Assembly: GCA_964638245.1 (NCBI GenBank)
Contig: CAZWZG010000159.1
Location: 1 to 7,100, forward strand
Direction of reading: 5' to 3'
Length of the DNA: 7,100 bases
Source of the DNA: CAZWZG01 sp964638245
Lineage (GTDB): Bacteria > Pseudomonadota > Alphaproteobacteria > Rhodobacterales > Rhodobacteraceae
This document shows, in pieces, positions 6,818-7,100 of this stretch; positions within the stretch are counted from its first letter, which is position 1, and every line of letters starts with the position of its first letter. Below the pieces are notes generated by a model, which did no database searches, was not told the DNA's origin, and saw only the letters and a list, made by a program, of their open reading frames with translations. Made by a program: the position numbers and the translations under genes.

Positions 6818-7100
6818 TTACTCCGCCGCGAAGGGCTCGAAAATGTTGGCAGGAAGGTCGTAGCCCCACATCCGGAAACGTTCCGAGAAGTGGCTGCGAA
6901 CGCCCGTGGCCGTGAAATGGCCGATGATCTTGTTGTCCGGGGTCAGACCCACGCGCTGGTAACGGAAGACCTCTTGCATCGAGATCACTTCGCCTTCCAT
7001 GCCCGTCACTTCGGTGATCGAAACCATGCGACGCGAACCGTCCTGCAGACGCGATGCCTGCACGATCAGGTTCACAGCCGAAGAGATCTGCGAGCGAACC
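6818..7100 (-). CDS. cpaF: Tad pilus assembly ATPase CpaF/TadA (C-terminal end only)
   Basis: Only the last 94 residues are in the window; the reading frame stays open to the right edge, so the gene begins beyond 7100. CpaF/TadA is the cytoplasmic hexameric secretion ATPase of the VirB11/PulE superfamily that drives Flp pilus assembly. The family signature is clear near the C-terminus: SAVNLIVQASRLQDGSRR followed by ITEVTGMEGEVISMQEVF, and then the usual tail with RFRMWGYDLPANIFEPFAAE at the end. Walker boxes would lie upstream and cannot be examined. A GTG at 7075 is an internal valine codon and not the start, because the homologous sequence continues upstream of it. It is followed 6 nt later by tadB, as expected for a Tad operon. 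Confidence 0.93.
   Translation of the reverse strand, partial: VRSQISSAVNLIVQASRLQDGSRRMVSITEVTGMEGEVISMQEVFRYQRVGLTPDNKIIGHFTATGVRSHFSERFRMWGYDLPANIFEPFAAE

Overview
This window comes from the chromosome of an alphaproteobacterium, most likely a Rhodobacterales (Roseobacter-group) species. I infer this from the moderately GC-rich composition, the gene order, and the alphaproteobacterial character of the Tad/Cpa proteins; no taxonomic marker such as rRNA is present. Every base assignment comes from reading translations and motifs by eye, with no database search.

Positions about 2834-7100, all on the minus strand, hold the downstream half of a Flp/Tad (tight adherence) type IVc pilus operon. 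In transcription order (right to left) it contains: the C-terminal end of the secretion ATPase CpaF/TadA (cut by the window edge), the inner-membrane platform proteins TadB and TadC, two consecutive TPR lipoproteins (183 aa, then a 284-aa TadD-like protein), and a small A24-family prepilin peptidase (CpaA/TadV). Spacings are short (6, 9, 34, 44 and 30 nt) and several ribosome-binding sites lie in or beside the preceding stop codon, so one polycistronic transcript is likely. Its promoter, the pilin, the secretin and the rest of cpaF lie beyond position 7100. Together these proteins process prepilins (CpaA), power assembly (CpaF), anchor it in the inner membrane (TadB/TadC), and support outer-membrane steps through lipoproteins (TadD-like).

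Converging on that operon is a plus-strand gene (1163-2788) for a large polytopic membrane protein. It resembles GT-C-fold glycosyltransferases in its first periplasmic loop and has a soluble C-terminal part of about 170 residues. Between the two convergent stop codons lies a short weak hairpin followed by a T-rich tract. Divergent from the membrane protein, across about 140 bp, is a minus-strand gene (1021 leftward, truncated by the window edge). It encodes an AAA-type ATPase with a winged-helix-like N-terminal region and clear Walker A and Walker B motifs.

The Tad part is a recognisable, ordinary system. The less-explained items are the wHTH-AAA ATPase, the GT-C-like protein, and a 9-bp GC-rich hairpin directly in front of the start codon of the first TPR lipoprotein. 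I found no RNA genes, CRISPR arrays, insertion sequences or attachment sites, and no convincing evidence for a wholly new system.
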